A stretch of 64,000 nt of DNA from the NCBI GenBank assembly GCA_037102815.1, contig BTPP01000004.1, positions 4,154,001-4,218,000 of the forward strand, written 5' to 3'. A program made the translations under genes and the position numbers. Position 1 is the stretch's first letter, and every line of letters starts with the position of its first letter. This DNA comes from Neurospora intermedia. Lineage: Eukaryota; Ascomycota; Sordariomycetes; Sordariales; Sordariaceae. This document shows positions 31,951 to 44,163 of the stretch, in pieces. The notes beneath the pieces were generated by a model that was not told where the DNA came from, searched no databases, and saw only the letters and a program-made list of their open reading frames with translations.

Positions 31951-34900
31951 CTAGGAGGCTTCCTCGGTGGTGCTTGAGGTTGTTGCCGGTGCTAATGCCG
32001 ACCCGTCTCCGTTGGTGGTGTTGTTTGTGGCCCCGTTGACGCCGTTGGTGGTGGCGGCGCCTTTGGATGAGGTAGGGCGGCTGCTGTTGGCCCCAGGGCC
32101 CTTCTTGAGGTTGTTATGGGTCCATCCCCGGATGTGAGTCGGTCCATGCCTAGGGGGCGGCTCAACCGGGGTGTAGTCCTTGATAGCCTCGCGGTAGTCG
32201 AACTGAACTGTTCGTAGCTCTTGGCCGTTGGCGGTGTAGCCGAGACGGTGAGGAGGCGTTGGGGCAGGCTCGAGTTTTCGGTATTTGTTAGAAGCGGCAG
32301 AGGCCCCGGAGGGAGGAGGTGGTCCAGACGGCGCCGAAGAACTTCCGGGACGCGAACGTCCGGGCGGTGGGCTGCCGGCGGTGGGCATCATCGATTGACC
32401 AGGCATCGGTGCCAGCGAGTGCGGTGGAGGTGCCGGCTGGAGCATAGGAGGTGCATGACCCGGGCCGGGTGTAGGCGACGGAGAAGCCGCGGGGATATGT
32501 ACGGGGCCTTGCATAGGACCTGGCGCCGGCGCAAGAGGAATCGGGCCGTTTTGGTAGGGTTGGGGCGGCATCGGATAATGATGCATCTGCATCTGAGACG
32601 GATGCGGTTCGGCGTGGCCGGGTGGAGGTTGAAGGGACATGCCCTGTAGATGATGCACAGCTGCTTGCATAGGTACTGGTGACTCTTGCGCCGAGTAACC
32701 ATTGTGAAAGGGCCTGTTAGGCGCCGGAGGATAAAACGCACCGCTATTCGATACCACCATGCTAGGATGGGCCGAAGGCGGGAGAACCGGGCTGACCTGT
32801 CCATCAGGACCAGGTGTCCCGTGCATGGGTCGCAAAGCTGGAAGTCCCTTAGACGAAGCCGTGTTCGAGAAGGGCGTTCGGCCAGTGGCAGGACCCTGCA
32901 TGGAGTAGTCCTGATATTGTCCAGGATGTGATTCAGGAGGCGGGGGATACGCCGAAGGATTAAGCGCCGTCCTCAGAAAATCATTGGGCCTCGATCCGTC
33001 GTTGGGGTGAGGCTCTTGATGGGCATAGACACCATATCCTTCTGGCCGAGGAAATTCTACATGGTGATAGTGCTGCGGTCTTTCGAAATCGTTATTTCGA
33101 GGCACACTGTTGTGCTGTGATTGTGGTGGCAGGAGTGACGGGTCGATCGGGGTACTCTCCTGATGAGCCTCCGAATAAGTGCGCGATGGGCCGGACTGCA
33201 TCCCCTGGTGGTGGTAAGGGTGCATTAGGTACCGCTGCTCTTGATATTCTCTCTCAGCGACATCAGCAAGGTAGGACAAGCTGGTAGTATCAGCAAAGCC
33301 CGTGACTTGCGTCTCCTGAGTAGGGAGTTGGGCAGGTGGCTGCTGTGCGGGCGGTTGTGGGGCCGGCACAGGTGTCGAGTTGTCCATAAGTGCATCTCTG
33401 ATAGCATCGAATGGCTTGGAGGCCTGCGAGCGGGATGCCGCCGCCGTCCGTTCGGCCTCCTCGTCAGCTGCAGCGGCTTGAAGGGCTCCTTGGACAAAGT
33501 CATCAAAGACCGTCGTGTTGACCGGCGAGGGAACGCGCGCGGGCGTGACTGATTGCGAGATTTGGGACTCGATGTCTTGGTCGGGATCGAGACCCCTCAA
33601 CTCAAGCTCTTGCCTCCTCTTCTGTTCGCGTTCCTCCTTGCTCGGTGCAAGTTCCTTTTCGGGAATGCCTTCCTGTTCGCAAAACTTACGCAAAGCATTC
33701 ATCAGATCAAACTTCCTTCCTTGAGCATCCAGCCTGGCTGCCTTGATGGTCCGCGAGGCATGAACTTGTTGTCCCCTTGGGTCGACCAAGACTACAGGCT
33801 TCCAGCCAGAAACATGAGGCTGGGGGGGCTGATCGACGTTGGTGGACGACGACAGAGGAATGCCCATCTTGGGATGGAGGCCGTACTGTTTGACAATCTC
33901 GTCGTCCAATTCGCCCTCAACCTGGGTAGAATCCCAGTTTGACACGCGGCGATCGACATAAAAGTAGTTGGAGTTAGGTGTCATGTAAAATCTGCCACGC
34001 TTGGCTTTGGTGGCGCCCTTGACGGGATCGTTGGTCGAGTCGCGGAAGCCGATCTCGTCGTCGTCGAATTCGAAAATGGGCGGTACCATGATTCGATTGT
34101 TGTGGAACTCGGCACGCTTGTCTTTACGCTGGATTAGGCGTACCCCGTACTCATCCGGTTCTTCAGCACCCTTGGGAAGAGGAGGATCCAGCAGACTGGG
34201 TTCGAACCTTCCGCCCTTGGACGGGGAGAAGGGAACTGGTGATGGAGCTTTCGAGCCGGGTTCCGGTGTGTTGCTTTTGCTTCCCGGAATAGTATCGGTG
34301 CCACCGAGAAGGCTGGACGTGTGGGCCTTGACCATCTTGGGGTTGGGTTCGCCCGCCAACTGGCCATCGGCCTTGCGCTTGGGTGGGAGCTGGGAGTGGA
34401 CCTGATAGGCTTCGGTCATGAGCTCACTAAGCTTCTTGCCCGAGCATGGCAGTTCGTCGCCCTCATCGTCGCGTTCGGCAAATCTGCCTTGTTCATCCAT
34501 TTGCTTTTGTGAAATGTCCTTGTAGGTGTAATCTGTGCAAGGGGCAGGGGGCAGCTGTGTAACACTGTCAGTTTGTAGATACAAGGACAAAGGGGTAGCA
34601 AGATAGCTTACATCCAAGGGAAGTTTGTTATCGTGAAGAAACTCTAACCTCTCGACCTCGGCCAGCATTGAGGTGTACCATTCCTCACATAGTTCGGCCG
34701 TGAGTTGCTAAGAGGTGGATGTGGATTAGTGTCAAGCACTTTGGGGAGCGGTTGCAAAGTGAAGAAGAGAGCGATCTGTGCTTACCGTTGTTGACCTGAA
34801 AACAGTTTCACGTTGCCCTTCGAAGACGTTCAGGGCCATGGCTTTCTCATACTCCAGACGACGAGCGCTGGTGGCGATGGTGTCGTCACGGCGCTGGTCA

Positions 34901-35424
34901 AGGAAGCGCATGACTTCCTGGTACTCGGGCGCTTCCTCGACCATCTTGGGGTTTTCCATGAGAGCCTTTTTCTCACGAGAGCCAATTTCATCAAGCACGG
35001 GCTTGGCCAAGCGGGCGAGTTGGCTGTAAGCCGAACGAAGTTCCATGTTGCGCTCGTAGGCGGCCTGGGCCCTGGTATACTGGTATGCCCGTTGACGACG
35101 GCCACGACCGGTGCCCGGCTTGGGGATGGCAGTTGAGGATTTGGCTACTGTGATCTTGGGGCCAGCCCTTGCAACTCGGCCCTTGCCTCTGGCACGACCA
35201 CCTCGGCCCCTCCCGCGAGTGCCGCCTCTTGTGGAAGCTGGCTTGGGGATGAGGGCTGATGGGGCGGCAATATCGGCAGGCGGCTGCTGGACATGGTTGG
35301 AAGGGGTATCATTGGAGGAGAAAAAGGAAGAAGGGGTCATTGTGTTGGTGATGGGCTCATTCTGCGAGTCTGGGGTAGATTGACTGGTGTCTACCAGCTG
35401 CTGAGAGCTGCTGGCGTCGTCCAT
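31951..35424 (-). CDS. Large RG/Pro/Gln-rich nuclear-type protein, probably chromatin- or RNA-associated
   Basis: Three exons, 35424-34786, 34707-34612 and 34554-31951, give 1112 residues. Introns are 78 nt (GTAAGC...TTAG) and 57 nt (GTAAGC, CTGAC, CACAG); the second is a multiple of three without a stop, so it hides in the open frame. The start is MDDASSSQQLVD. An RGG-type stretch (GGTRGRGRGGRARGKGR) lies near residues 75-91. It is followed by a helical domain containing RNMELRSAYSQLARLAKP and WYTSMLAEVERLEFLHDN. The middle has a globular part (GRFYMTPNSNYFYVDRRVSN, HVSGWKPVVLVDPRG). The last 450 residues are Pro/Gln/His-rich and end with a motif around DYREAIKDYTPVEPPP. I recall similar filamentous-fungal proteins being labelled nuclear RNA-binding, but function is not established. 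Confidence 0.75.
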
Positions 35425-38400
35425 GATTCCATGGACTGGGGGAGGCGGGCCAAGGTAAGAAGAAAGTGAGGTGGTTAGTAGTGGTGTTGATGCTGGTAAT
35501 TGTGTGCTGAAAAGCGCGGCAACAAACAATCCGGACGATGGACGGCCACTACAAGAGGGAAGAGAAGAGGCCGATGTATGGTATCTGTGATTGCTGGTTT
35601 GTTTGGCGTGTGTATAAGAGGTTGTGGTGTTGTGGTGAGTTCGGGATGCTGGCCTCACTTTTCTGTAAGTAGGTAGCCCGGTACAGATCCTTTCTCCTTA
35701 TACGCCCGGCGGGTATGTTGGTTGCTAGGTAGGGGTGCGAGCAGTGCTGCCAAGAAGACTGTGAGGTCGAAACTAGACGCCCAGAAGAGGCCTCAACAGC
35801 AAAGATGCAGAAAAGAAATACCAGAAGGTAGGTAGATTGCTGATGTCGTAGAAAAGAGAAGGCTGTCCAAGAGGCAGCAAAAGGTGCAGGGTGAGGGAAG
35901 AGTCGAGGTTGAGAAGTATGCGGTTCGGTGGTGGTGCTGGTGCCTCTGGTGGAAAGGGTGAATAATGTTCACAGGTATGTAGAAGTACCCTGCCCAATTT
36001 TCGGGTCTGCAGGTTCGCAGGACAGCGGCAGTGAAGGGACGGAGTGAATAGACACTGGACGTCCTACCTATTGTGTCAGACCTGGACAATAGAATAGAAT
36101 AGAATAACTGTCAGTCACCAACACACACAGTCGGGTCCGTCGTCAACCTGAGTGAGGATGGGATGAGATGGAAGGACTGGCTCCTTTGGTTGAGGTGTTG
36201 CACATTGGAGGATACTACCTCTAGAGGTAGGTAGGTATCCAACTGAATGCTGGATGCTGAATACAGGTTAAGGTATGGATCCGTGCCTCACAGACCACAC
36301 ACACACACAACACCTCACAGCAGAACGAGGCCCGGGCAATAATCGTTCTCGCTGGCCGGGCCTCCCATAGCTAAGTGTTTTTAGCCATTCAGCAGAGGGC
36401 AAATGGACCACTGGCGCTGCAGAGCTTCACTTGCAGGGCTGGCCGGTGCACTAACGGACCTTGGACGCCCTGAGCACAGACCGGCTGCGTCCACGGCCTG
36501 GGATCCACCAAGGCCTACCCGGCGTCTTCAGCCAATCACAACCTTCCGTCTCCTGCCCAAAATGGAACTGGTCCCAGCGAGTCCAAGAAAAGTCTCCAAC
36601 CTGGTCGCCGTCCAGGCCATGTCAAGGTGAAGGCTTTTTTACACTACCATACACCAAACTACAGACGACACCAATGTCAAATAGGTAGAGGTGTCCATGG
36701 CACAACACAATAGCAGTGACTACTGGGCATACGGTCAATAAGGACCATGATGGTTGAATAGACTCGTAGTCCCCCTTCATTCTCGTGTTGACCAATAATG
36801 CACTTCCATTGCGCGCAATGATTAATCACCGCCTCGTGGTTTCAAATCTTTGCAAGTTTTAGTGACCCTGACGAGAAGGACCCACAACTTGGAATTTAAC
36901 GTTGCCAAGACTCCGTCCTCACACGCCCAGTTCGTCGTGCATTTCGGAACCAGCACTTGTCGCGACGGGAGCATGGACCACACTTTGCCAGGTGTCCAGT
37001 CTCCCGCGTGCTTGAAGAATTGCAAATAAACCGTAGTTGGTGTGTTGGCCTTTTGGTCGAATCACGGATGGCTCGGTAGACAATGCTATTTCCAACCTGA
37101 TCGGCCTTTTCCGTGTTGTAATTTTGTCCCTGTCTGGTGCGGCTCAGGGGTGAGGGACAAGGGGATCTTGATCAAGATCTGATCTCATGTCTTAGGGCAT
37201 CGTTGATAGCATCGACTATAAAGACGCGCCTTCAAGATCCAGAGAGGCTCTTAGGCTAGATAGTCGAACAGGAAGCGGACATCAAGGAACATACACATTG
37301 CCAGCTTGCCGTGATTACAAGATGATGGTCGGAACCAACAATCTGATGACCCCCCTCTAAGAATTTTGCTGGGCTTCATCGATATGTATCTACACTAGTT
37401 GAGGCTCACCGTGTTTACCTCATGTTGCTCATACCTTGAGATTCACCCTCGATGCAAGGAGATGTCATCGTACCATTTGGACCTGCAGTAGGTACCATGC
37501 ATACCGTATCTAGCGCACTTTTGGGACTGGTGCACTTCTGCTCATTGCCTGTTGCTTTACTTCCGCCGCAAGCAATGCTGATTTTTTTTTTTTTTTTTTT
37601 CATACTTATCGCGGCATCACCGAAGGCTTCAGAGCTGCATTGTTTTCATCCACCACAACGTCCTCAATTCCGGCTTATCAGACTTCCAGCTTGTCAACAG
37701 GTGGTATCAAGCTCGCAGCTTCCCGTCCCCAAGGTAGAAAGTGAGGTCCGGGCAGCCTCATATCATGCCAACCATCTTCAAAATAACCAGAGTCATACTC
37801 AGGCAAGAAGGCAGAACGCTTCAACATGAAGGGGTGCGAAATACGGCTGGTCATTTAGGGCAAGGGTAGGATGAAAGATTGATCTCCCAGGCTTGATAAC
37901 TGAGATGACCACCGCATGCTGTGCATAGGTATTGACTTTTCTTCGCCTCCGTGCTCGTCCCAACTAGCTCCCGTCCCTCGTTCCATACCTAGGAACATGG
38001 AGGTGAATGTTCTAGACTTCCATTCTAATCATGGATGATTCCCGATATCAAAAACTCTTACAACTATTCCACCATACAGTAATGTCGCGGCGGCAACGGC
38101 ACACACACAAGGTTCGTAGTATAAACACACCACGCCCGGGCGAGGTACAGCAACCGTTCGTTGTTGTCGCCCCCGTACCTCTCACGTGGGGCCAAGCGCA
38201 ACCCGCCAGGTCCCGTCCCGGAGCCGCCTGCTAGGGTTCACCTGTGGGCTTTCTCTCAGTGGATAGAAATGGTGGGGCACAGGACTGGACACAGCGGGGC
38301 CTATGCACGGCACTCCATGATCTGGTTCCTGCCGGATGGAACCGAACACAAAAGCGGAAACACAAACCTACCGTACCTACCTATGTACCATAGGTGGTAC

Positions 38401-38756
38401 GTAGAGGTAATTTTCAGCACTCACAGCGCCCGGGCGCCCTGACACTCACACAGGCTCCGAGTCTCTTCAGTGGCACTCCCCCGTCCACCTCTCACCAGCC
38501 AAGTGGAATTTCACCCATGCCAAGGGAATCTCCGTCCATCCGGACCCTGAATTTTTCAATCCCGCCGCGACCCTCCCCCCCGGCCCTCCGTGCCCCCCCG
38601 AACGCCCGAACCCCCGGAACCCGCTTTTTTTTTCTTCTTGCAGCTGGGGTTACTCCAGAGTGCAGAGCAGAGACGGACTGGTCAGTGGTCACCGCATCCA
38701 CGCACTTGGCACACACACCTAGTATCGTAAAAGGGTACTGTATAGAACAAGACAAC
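35425..38756. promoter_or_regulatory. 3.3 kb divergent intergenic region (large nuclear protein / BMT5)
   Basis: Long divergent spacer with both promoters. It contains TAGGTAGG motifs (for example 36224-36234), a CA-rich run near 36295-36310, a T tract at 37584-37600 and a CACGTG box at 38183-38188 about 570 nt upstream of BMT5. No coding exon was recognised. Confidence 0.45.
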
Positions 38757-39917
38757 ATGGGAAAGAAGGGTGGTGGTCGTCTTCTTCAGGCCGCAAAGGC
38801 TGCGAAACAAGGTGGTGGTGGTGGTAGTGGTGGCGGTCCACCGGCAAAGAAGCAGAAAAAGAGCCACGGCTCGTCCGCTCACGGCCACGGCCACGGCCAC
38901 GGCCCCGCGCAACACCAAAAACAGAAGCAACAATCCACAAAGCCCTCCCGCTCCGCCTTCGCTTCCTCCGCAGCCCCGCCCCCGCCCCCGCTCCCCTCTT
39001 CTTCCTCGACGTCCAGCTCCACGAACAAGAAGCAACACAAGCAAAAGCAGCATTCCGATCCAACAATACCCTTCAGCCCCGACGAAAACATCCTCCTCAT
39101 CGGCGATGGCGACCTTAGCTTCGCCGCCTCCCTGGTCGAGCACCACCGCTGCACCAACCTGACCGCCTCCGTCTACGAAAAGGACCTCGACGAGCTATCC
39201 GCGAAATACCCCCACGTGCGCGCCAACGTCGACAAGATCCTCGCCGTGCCCGGCTGCAAGGTTCTCTACAACGTCGACGCGCGGCGCATGGCGCCCTTCG
39301 CCCACAAGGCCAAGACCAAAGACAACAAGCAGGCGGGCCGGGTCGAGCAGGTCGGCACCATGGACCGCATCATCTTCAACTTCCCGCACGTCGGCGGCAA
39401 GTCCACTGACGTCAACCGCCAGGTGCGCTACAACCAGGAGCTGCTGGTCGACTTCTTCAAGCGCTCCTTGCTCTCGCTGGCCCCCGGCGGTTCGGTGATC
39501 GTCACCCTGTTCGAGGGCGAGCCCTACACGCTGTGGAACATTAGGGATCTGGCAAGACACTCGGACCTGGCCGTCGAGAAGAGCTTCAAGTTCCAGGCGA
39601 GGGCGTATCCGGGCTATCACCATGCTAGGACGCTTGGGGTCGTCAGGAACAAGAAGGGGGAGGCGGCCGAGGGTGCTTGGAAGGGCGAGGAGAGGCCGGC
39701 GAGGAGTTATGTCTTTGTCAGGAAGGACGATGTGCCGAAGCCGCCCGCTCCGGGAATGGGGAAGAAGAGGAAGGCGGAGGAGTCGGATGATGATGATGAA
39801 GAAGAGGGGGGTGATGATGATTGGGGCAGTGGAGAGGATGATTTTGAGGAAGAGTTGGATGATGACGCCGAAGACGAGCAGGATGATGCTGGAGATGCTG
39901 CTGACGATAATGAGTGA
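38757..39917 (+). CDS. BMT5: 25S rRNA (uridine-N3) methyltransferase Bmt5 family
   Basis: A single-exon ORF of 386 residues from the ATG at 38757 (MGKKGGGRLLQAAKAAKQ). The frame is open further upstream, but MGKK is the natural start. A Gly-rich, then His/Gly-repeat (HGHGHGHGP), Lys/Gln-rich N-terminus of about 100 residues suggests nucleolar targeting. The Rossmann-like methyltransferase domain (DUF2431/Bmt5-like) begins ENILLIGDGDLSFAASLVEH, the SAM-binding loop, and contains MDRIIFNFPHVGG, VRYNQELLVDFFKRSLLSL and VIVTLFEGEPYTLWNIRDLA. The yeast enzyme makes m3U2634 in 25S rRNA. A highly acidic tail (DDDDEEEGGDDD and onward) ends the protein. The coding bias is strongly GC at third positions in the domain, relaxing in the tail. 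Confidence 0.92.
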   Translation: MGKKGGGRLLQAAKAAKQGGGGGSGGGPPAKKQKKSHGSSAHGHGHGHGPAQHQKQKQQSTKPSRSAFASSAAPPPPPLPSSSSTSSSTNKKQHKQKQHSDPTIPFSPDENILLIGDGDLSFAASLVEHHRCTNLTASVYEKDLDELSAKYPHVRANVDKILAVPGCKVLYNVDARRMAPFAHKAKTKDNKQAGRVEQVGTMDRIIFNFPHVGGKSTDVNRQVRYNQELLVDFFKRSLLSLAPGGSVIVTLFEGEPYTLWNIRDLARHSDLAVEKSFKFQARAYPGYHHARTLGVVRNKKGEAAEGAWKGEERPARSYVFVRKDDVPKPPAPGMGKKRKAEESDDDDEEEGGDDDWGSGEDDFEEELDDDAEDEQDDAGDAADDNE

Positions 39918-42063
39918 CCGGATCACCTGTTCACTCGCGGAGTGAGGTGCGCACGCCGTACACAGCCCTGGAGTTTATGACGGAATGGATGTGGTCGAAA
40001 CCCATACGTTGTTATAACCAGGAAGGATGTTGAGCCCCTGACCAGGAACGGTCACGTTCAAGTTCAGACGTCATCGGGATAGCCGCTCTGTGGCGTAGCT
40101 CGGTACTACCGTCGTTCCAAGTATAGGATATGGTTTACGAGCTCTGTGGTTTAGGGAGCGATTTGGCAGGGGCCTTCAGACGCTTATGAGAAACCGTCCT
40201 CCTGCCAGTCCGCGAGATACACCACATGAGCCAGATACTCCGCCTGCTCGATGTAGACTGGCAATTATCGAATGATACGCGGAAAGTATAACGGTGGGTG
40301 AAGCATGGTTCAGATCAACCTGCTTAGGCAAGTCCTGCTGAATACCAACTCGTCAACAGCTTGTTTTGCTACGGGACAACAGCTTTGTATCCAACGATCA
40401 CTCCTGGTGGGACTCCGTAATCAACGTGGGCCTATTTTACCCTTGGAAGGAGTCAGGATCGTGCTGCTTGACACACGTAAATATCAATGGTTGTGTTTTG
40501 GCGGCAATGAGATGCCCCGACTGTTTACCTACCGATCCTGTCATCTGTACTGCTGCCGATTATGAGTCATCTGGGCCACCCTGAGATTGCTTTATTGCCA
40601 TCCCTTGGAGATAGTAACAGGAAGTTGTTCACAATGAGACCTGATTGCTTCGTTCCAGACTCCGTCATAAGTTCAGGTTTTGTTATTGATGTTGAGCAGC
40701 GATAGTACCGTGAGTCTTCCAAGAAAAAGAAAGTGTGGCATGTTATTGAAGAGCTTCGTAATTCTCCTCAAGTCACATTTTCATCCAAACAGTGGACTTC
40801 GCGGGCATCGGCTGAGCTACTTTAAAATTCAATTGATGCTGAGAGAGGGCACTATTGTTTCCCTAGGACCAACACCACCAACGGAGCGGCATCGATTCAC
40901 TCTTCAACCCTCATATGGTCTACGACCAACCCATTTGAGAGCTGGATTCGTCCAGACAACCCTAAAATCCACCAGCACGTCCTCTAAGGTGTCCGATTAT
41001 GTTAGCGGTCGAGCCCGGCGAATCTTCTCGTCACTCAAAGCGATCATCACCCATTCAATGTGTTTTGAGCTACCTAGCTATCTACTCGCTGGTACTCACC
41101 CCATTCCGAAAAACACATCTATATCCAGCCATCACCTTCATCACCATCGCCAGGAACAAGCTGCTGGTGTGTAGACAATGCTCCATTAACCCTTCCTTTT
41201 CAGGAGATTTCCGCACTTGGCGACTGACGTAAGTAAGAGTCATCACAGCTGAGCGAGATTGTCAAACTATATCTCACCACTGCTACATCAGAGATTTTTC
41301 GTTCAGAATCCCCGTTTCATCATCCGAGATATATACCTACACTATTCGTTGAGGAACTGGGCTGGGATGATACTTGTACTCTCACTCACACACACTTTTC
41401 ACAGGCAGTACTATCCCAGAAAATTCTCATCCCATTCGCCACACTCCCGGACCGGCGATTTTCACTCAAGACCCTAGCGATGTGTGTTTTGCTTCTCGGA
41501 TACATTCTCTTTTCTTCGTTTCGTGCGTCTTCTATCTGTCTCATCTCTAGGTTTCTTTTTTACATTGCAAAGAAGATGGATATTGGCCGTACCAGAGACC
41601 TACCTTGGTGTTGATCCTACCATACAAGCGTGAATATGGTGGGATGTTAAGAACCACCCCCCTTGAACACGAAGAATGGAAGAGGAAGTCGGATCAAGTT
41701 CCATTGTCCACTGACACTTGGAGAGTTTGATAGTAATTCCAGTTGGAGGGCCCAGATGAGCTAGTGCCCGTCAAAAAAGAGAGGGGGCACTGAAATGGGA
41801 TAATTAACATGGTTTTATGTACATGATCTTTTATTTTTTCTTCTTTGTTTTCCCTACGTCTTCACTATTCATTTGATATCAGAAGTAGGTTTCATCGGTG
41901 GCCAACAAGATTTAAATCCTAGTGTACGGAAGCTGGACATGTGTTGGTCACAGGAGCATGGAATCCTTTGGCTACAAAGATAAATTCCAGACAGAAGGGC
42001 CAATGTTTCGAGGTATCTACATAAGCATATGAACTACCATTCAACAAAAACAAATCGCAATAC
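39918..42063. other. 2.1 kb between BMT5 and tRNA-Arg, no gene recognised
   Basis: The left end holds the BMT5 3' UTR. The ORFs up to 164 codons here have unbiased codon use and no family motif. No repeat of note and no mobile-element signature was seen near the tRNA. Confidence 0.45.
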
Positions 42064-42135
42064 GGTCCGCTGGCTCAATGGCAGAGCGTCTGACTACGAA
42101 TCAGGAGGTTCCAGGTTCGACCCCTGGGTGGATCG
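42064..42135 (+). tRNA. tRNA-Arg (anticodon ACG), no intron
   Basis: A 72-nt cloverleaf can be drawn: acceptor GGTCCGC/GTGGATC (two G-U pairs), D stem GCTC/GAGC with loop AATGGCA, anticodon stem TCTGA/TCAGG with loop CTACGAA (anticodon ACG), variable AGGTT, T stem CCAGG/CCTGG with loop TTCGACC, and discriminator G. Box A (TGGCTCAATGG) and box B (GGTTCGACC) fit the RNA polymerase III consensus. After A34 to I34 editing it would read CGU, CGC and CGA. Confidence 0.95.
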
Positions 42136-42164
42136 AGGATTTATCTCATACGAGATATCTCATC

Positions 42165-42169
42165 TTTTT
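42165..42169 (+). terminator. RNA polymerase III terminator of tRNA-Arg
   Basis: A run of five T lies 29 nt downstream of the tRNA 3' end and is the first T run long enough to stop RNA polymerase III. Confidence 0.6.
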
Positions 42170-43078
42170 ACTTTTACCTTTTAAAATTTTGGTTCCTACG
42201 AAAATCGAGCCAGAACAAATGCCATCCAGGGCTGAGTGGATTGACATAGATTTGGGTTATATGTCCCATAAACGATCACTATCCGCGAGGAGACAATTCA
42301 ACGACCGAGACTTTTTTAACAGCTGTAGCATAGTATAGCAGCACCTTTTACATGTAGTTGTTTCACTCTGACTCGGTTTCATGATCATTAATAAACGATG
42401 GGCCAGCTAGATTCATGAAAGAATATGACTGAAGAACATTGAGCTTTTGATGAATAACCTTCAGTTAGAATGAGACGTTCTAGGAATGCTCACACGAACA
42501 CGCTGCATTTATATCTGATCGAGAACCCTAGTTCAAGATTTGAATAACGTTGAAGCATCATGCACTTCTGTGTCCAAAGAGCGCACCAAAAGGTCAGGAA
42601 CCAAAGTAAAATCGATGAAAAATCTCTTCTTCATCTCGTCACCACTTCCTACCACCATCACATTTGCCCACCATTGCCTCCCAAAAATCATCCTCTTCTC
42701 GTAGTCCACCATGTTTACCACGACCTATCAACTTCACCATCGACCTCCGTTCGCATAGCGGGACGGGACGGGTCTGCATCCCGTTGCCAGAATTGACCAT
42801 TGACCACTGACCACTGCACTCTGACGAAAGATGTCCCACGAGAAGGAAAACCAAGTAAAGAAAACGAAAAAAATCATCAAACAAGTAAGTCCATTCCTTC
42901 CTCTTCCCAAAAGCCACATACTGTATACCTACCTACCTACTCTTCATCAATGGCTCCGACACGCCCCCATCCATCACTTGATGATGCCCTGCGGCAGCAT
43001 TTTGACAGCCAAGCCACCAAAAGACCTGTCACCTACGGTTTGGGATCAGAACCCGATTGATGATGTCGACTGTCGTCC

Positions 43079-43139
43079 AATTTTTTTTGTCTTTTTTTTT
43101 TTTCTTTTTTCTTTTTTTCGGTTTTTTTGGGCTTTTTTC
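43079..43139. repeat. T-rich homopyrimidine-like tract
   Basis: About 60 nt of almost pure T broken by single C and G residues, followed 70 nt later by a 15-nt A run (about 43209-43223). Together they could pair as an AT-rich inverted structure. Confidence 0.8.
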
Positions 43140-43956
43140 ACGGTTGTTAGTCAGGCAGTGTCCGTCGACATATTGGCCAGTGACAAATGCCGTGATCTGG
43201 GTGTGTGAAAAAAAAAAAAAAAAGGATTGGTTTGCGAGAGCGAGCAGGTAGGTGGGTGGGTGGGCGGGTTCGGGTCAACTTACCGGTCGCGAAAAAAAGA
43301 AAAGAGAATAGGAAAGGAGAAAGAAAGAAAAAAAACCTGTACGTCAACGGTCCATGTCATGGACAAGAAAGCTACCTACCTAAAAAAAAACGCCTCGGTT
43401 CATGCTTCCTGCACACTTGCATAAAGCAATCAATCTCCCTTTATGTAGTTTCCTGACAATTTTGGTTAGTCAAGGGTGTATTGTTTGACACCACTACCAC
43501 CACCACCCACCGTTCCGGCCCCCTTGTTCGGGCACCACGCTTTGGGGAAGCAAACATTTGTCGGATTTTGACGCCATATGTACTATAACGCTTGGGATTG
43601 ATGTCAGTTACTGGTTACTGGGAGCCCAGGAACTGAATGGCACATTGGCAAACTGACACACTGGGCAGATGGGGGCATGGCAGACTGACTGACTGGTAGA
43701 ATACCACCCAACCCACGAGAATAAATAATTCCTTTTTACATTTTTCCTTCGCTTCAAAACCATCATTTCTTCACAAGCAGTCACAGACGACGTTGCAATT
43801 GTTCCCTCCTCTCCTGTGACCATGCGGGCCGCTCGTCCGATCTGATGATTTGAAAATTTTACCAGCAATTCTAACCTACCTCTATGGTACCGTGTCCCCT
43901 CCTGCCTCTCGGAGAGACTAGACTGCCCATTATCTATCCGAAGCATTCCGCTTCCC

Positions 43957-44000
43957 CGGCCAGCCGGCCGGCCGACTGACCGACCGACTGACCGACCGGC
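43957..44000. repeat. GGCC / GACTGACC tandem repeats
   Basis: Three to four GGCC units run into alternating CGACTGAC and CGACCGAC units. The GC-rich self-complementary part can form a hairpin. Confidence 0.8.
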
Positions 44001-44132
44001 TTCCCGAGACGACATCATGTCTGACTGACTGACACCGTGACACCAAAAAAAAAAAAAGCGAACCCTCGTAGGTAGGTAGGTAACGTAACTTCCATATTTC
44101 GGACACAAACTGTGTGTCGTGTGTTCCCAAAA

Positions 44133-44163
44133 CACAAGCACAAGCACAAGCACAAGCACAAGC
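44133..44163. repeat. (ACAAGC)5 hexanucleotide repeat
   Basis: Five perfect tandem copies of ACAAGC lie in the spacer between the tRNA and the regulator gene. Confidence 0.9.

Noticed and set aside
39195-39926. 243-codon minus-strand frame over BMT5
   Set aside because: Antisense shadow of the methyltransferase ORF and its acidic tail.
42000-42400. Retroelement insertion next to the tRNA gene
   Set aside because: No terminal repeats, target duplications or reverse-transcriptase-like frames were seen on either side.
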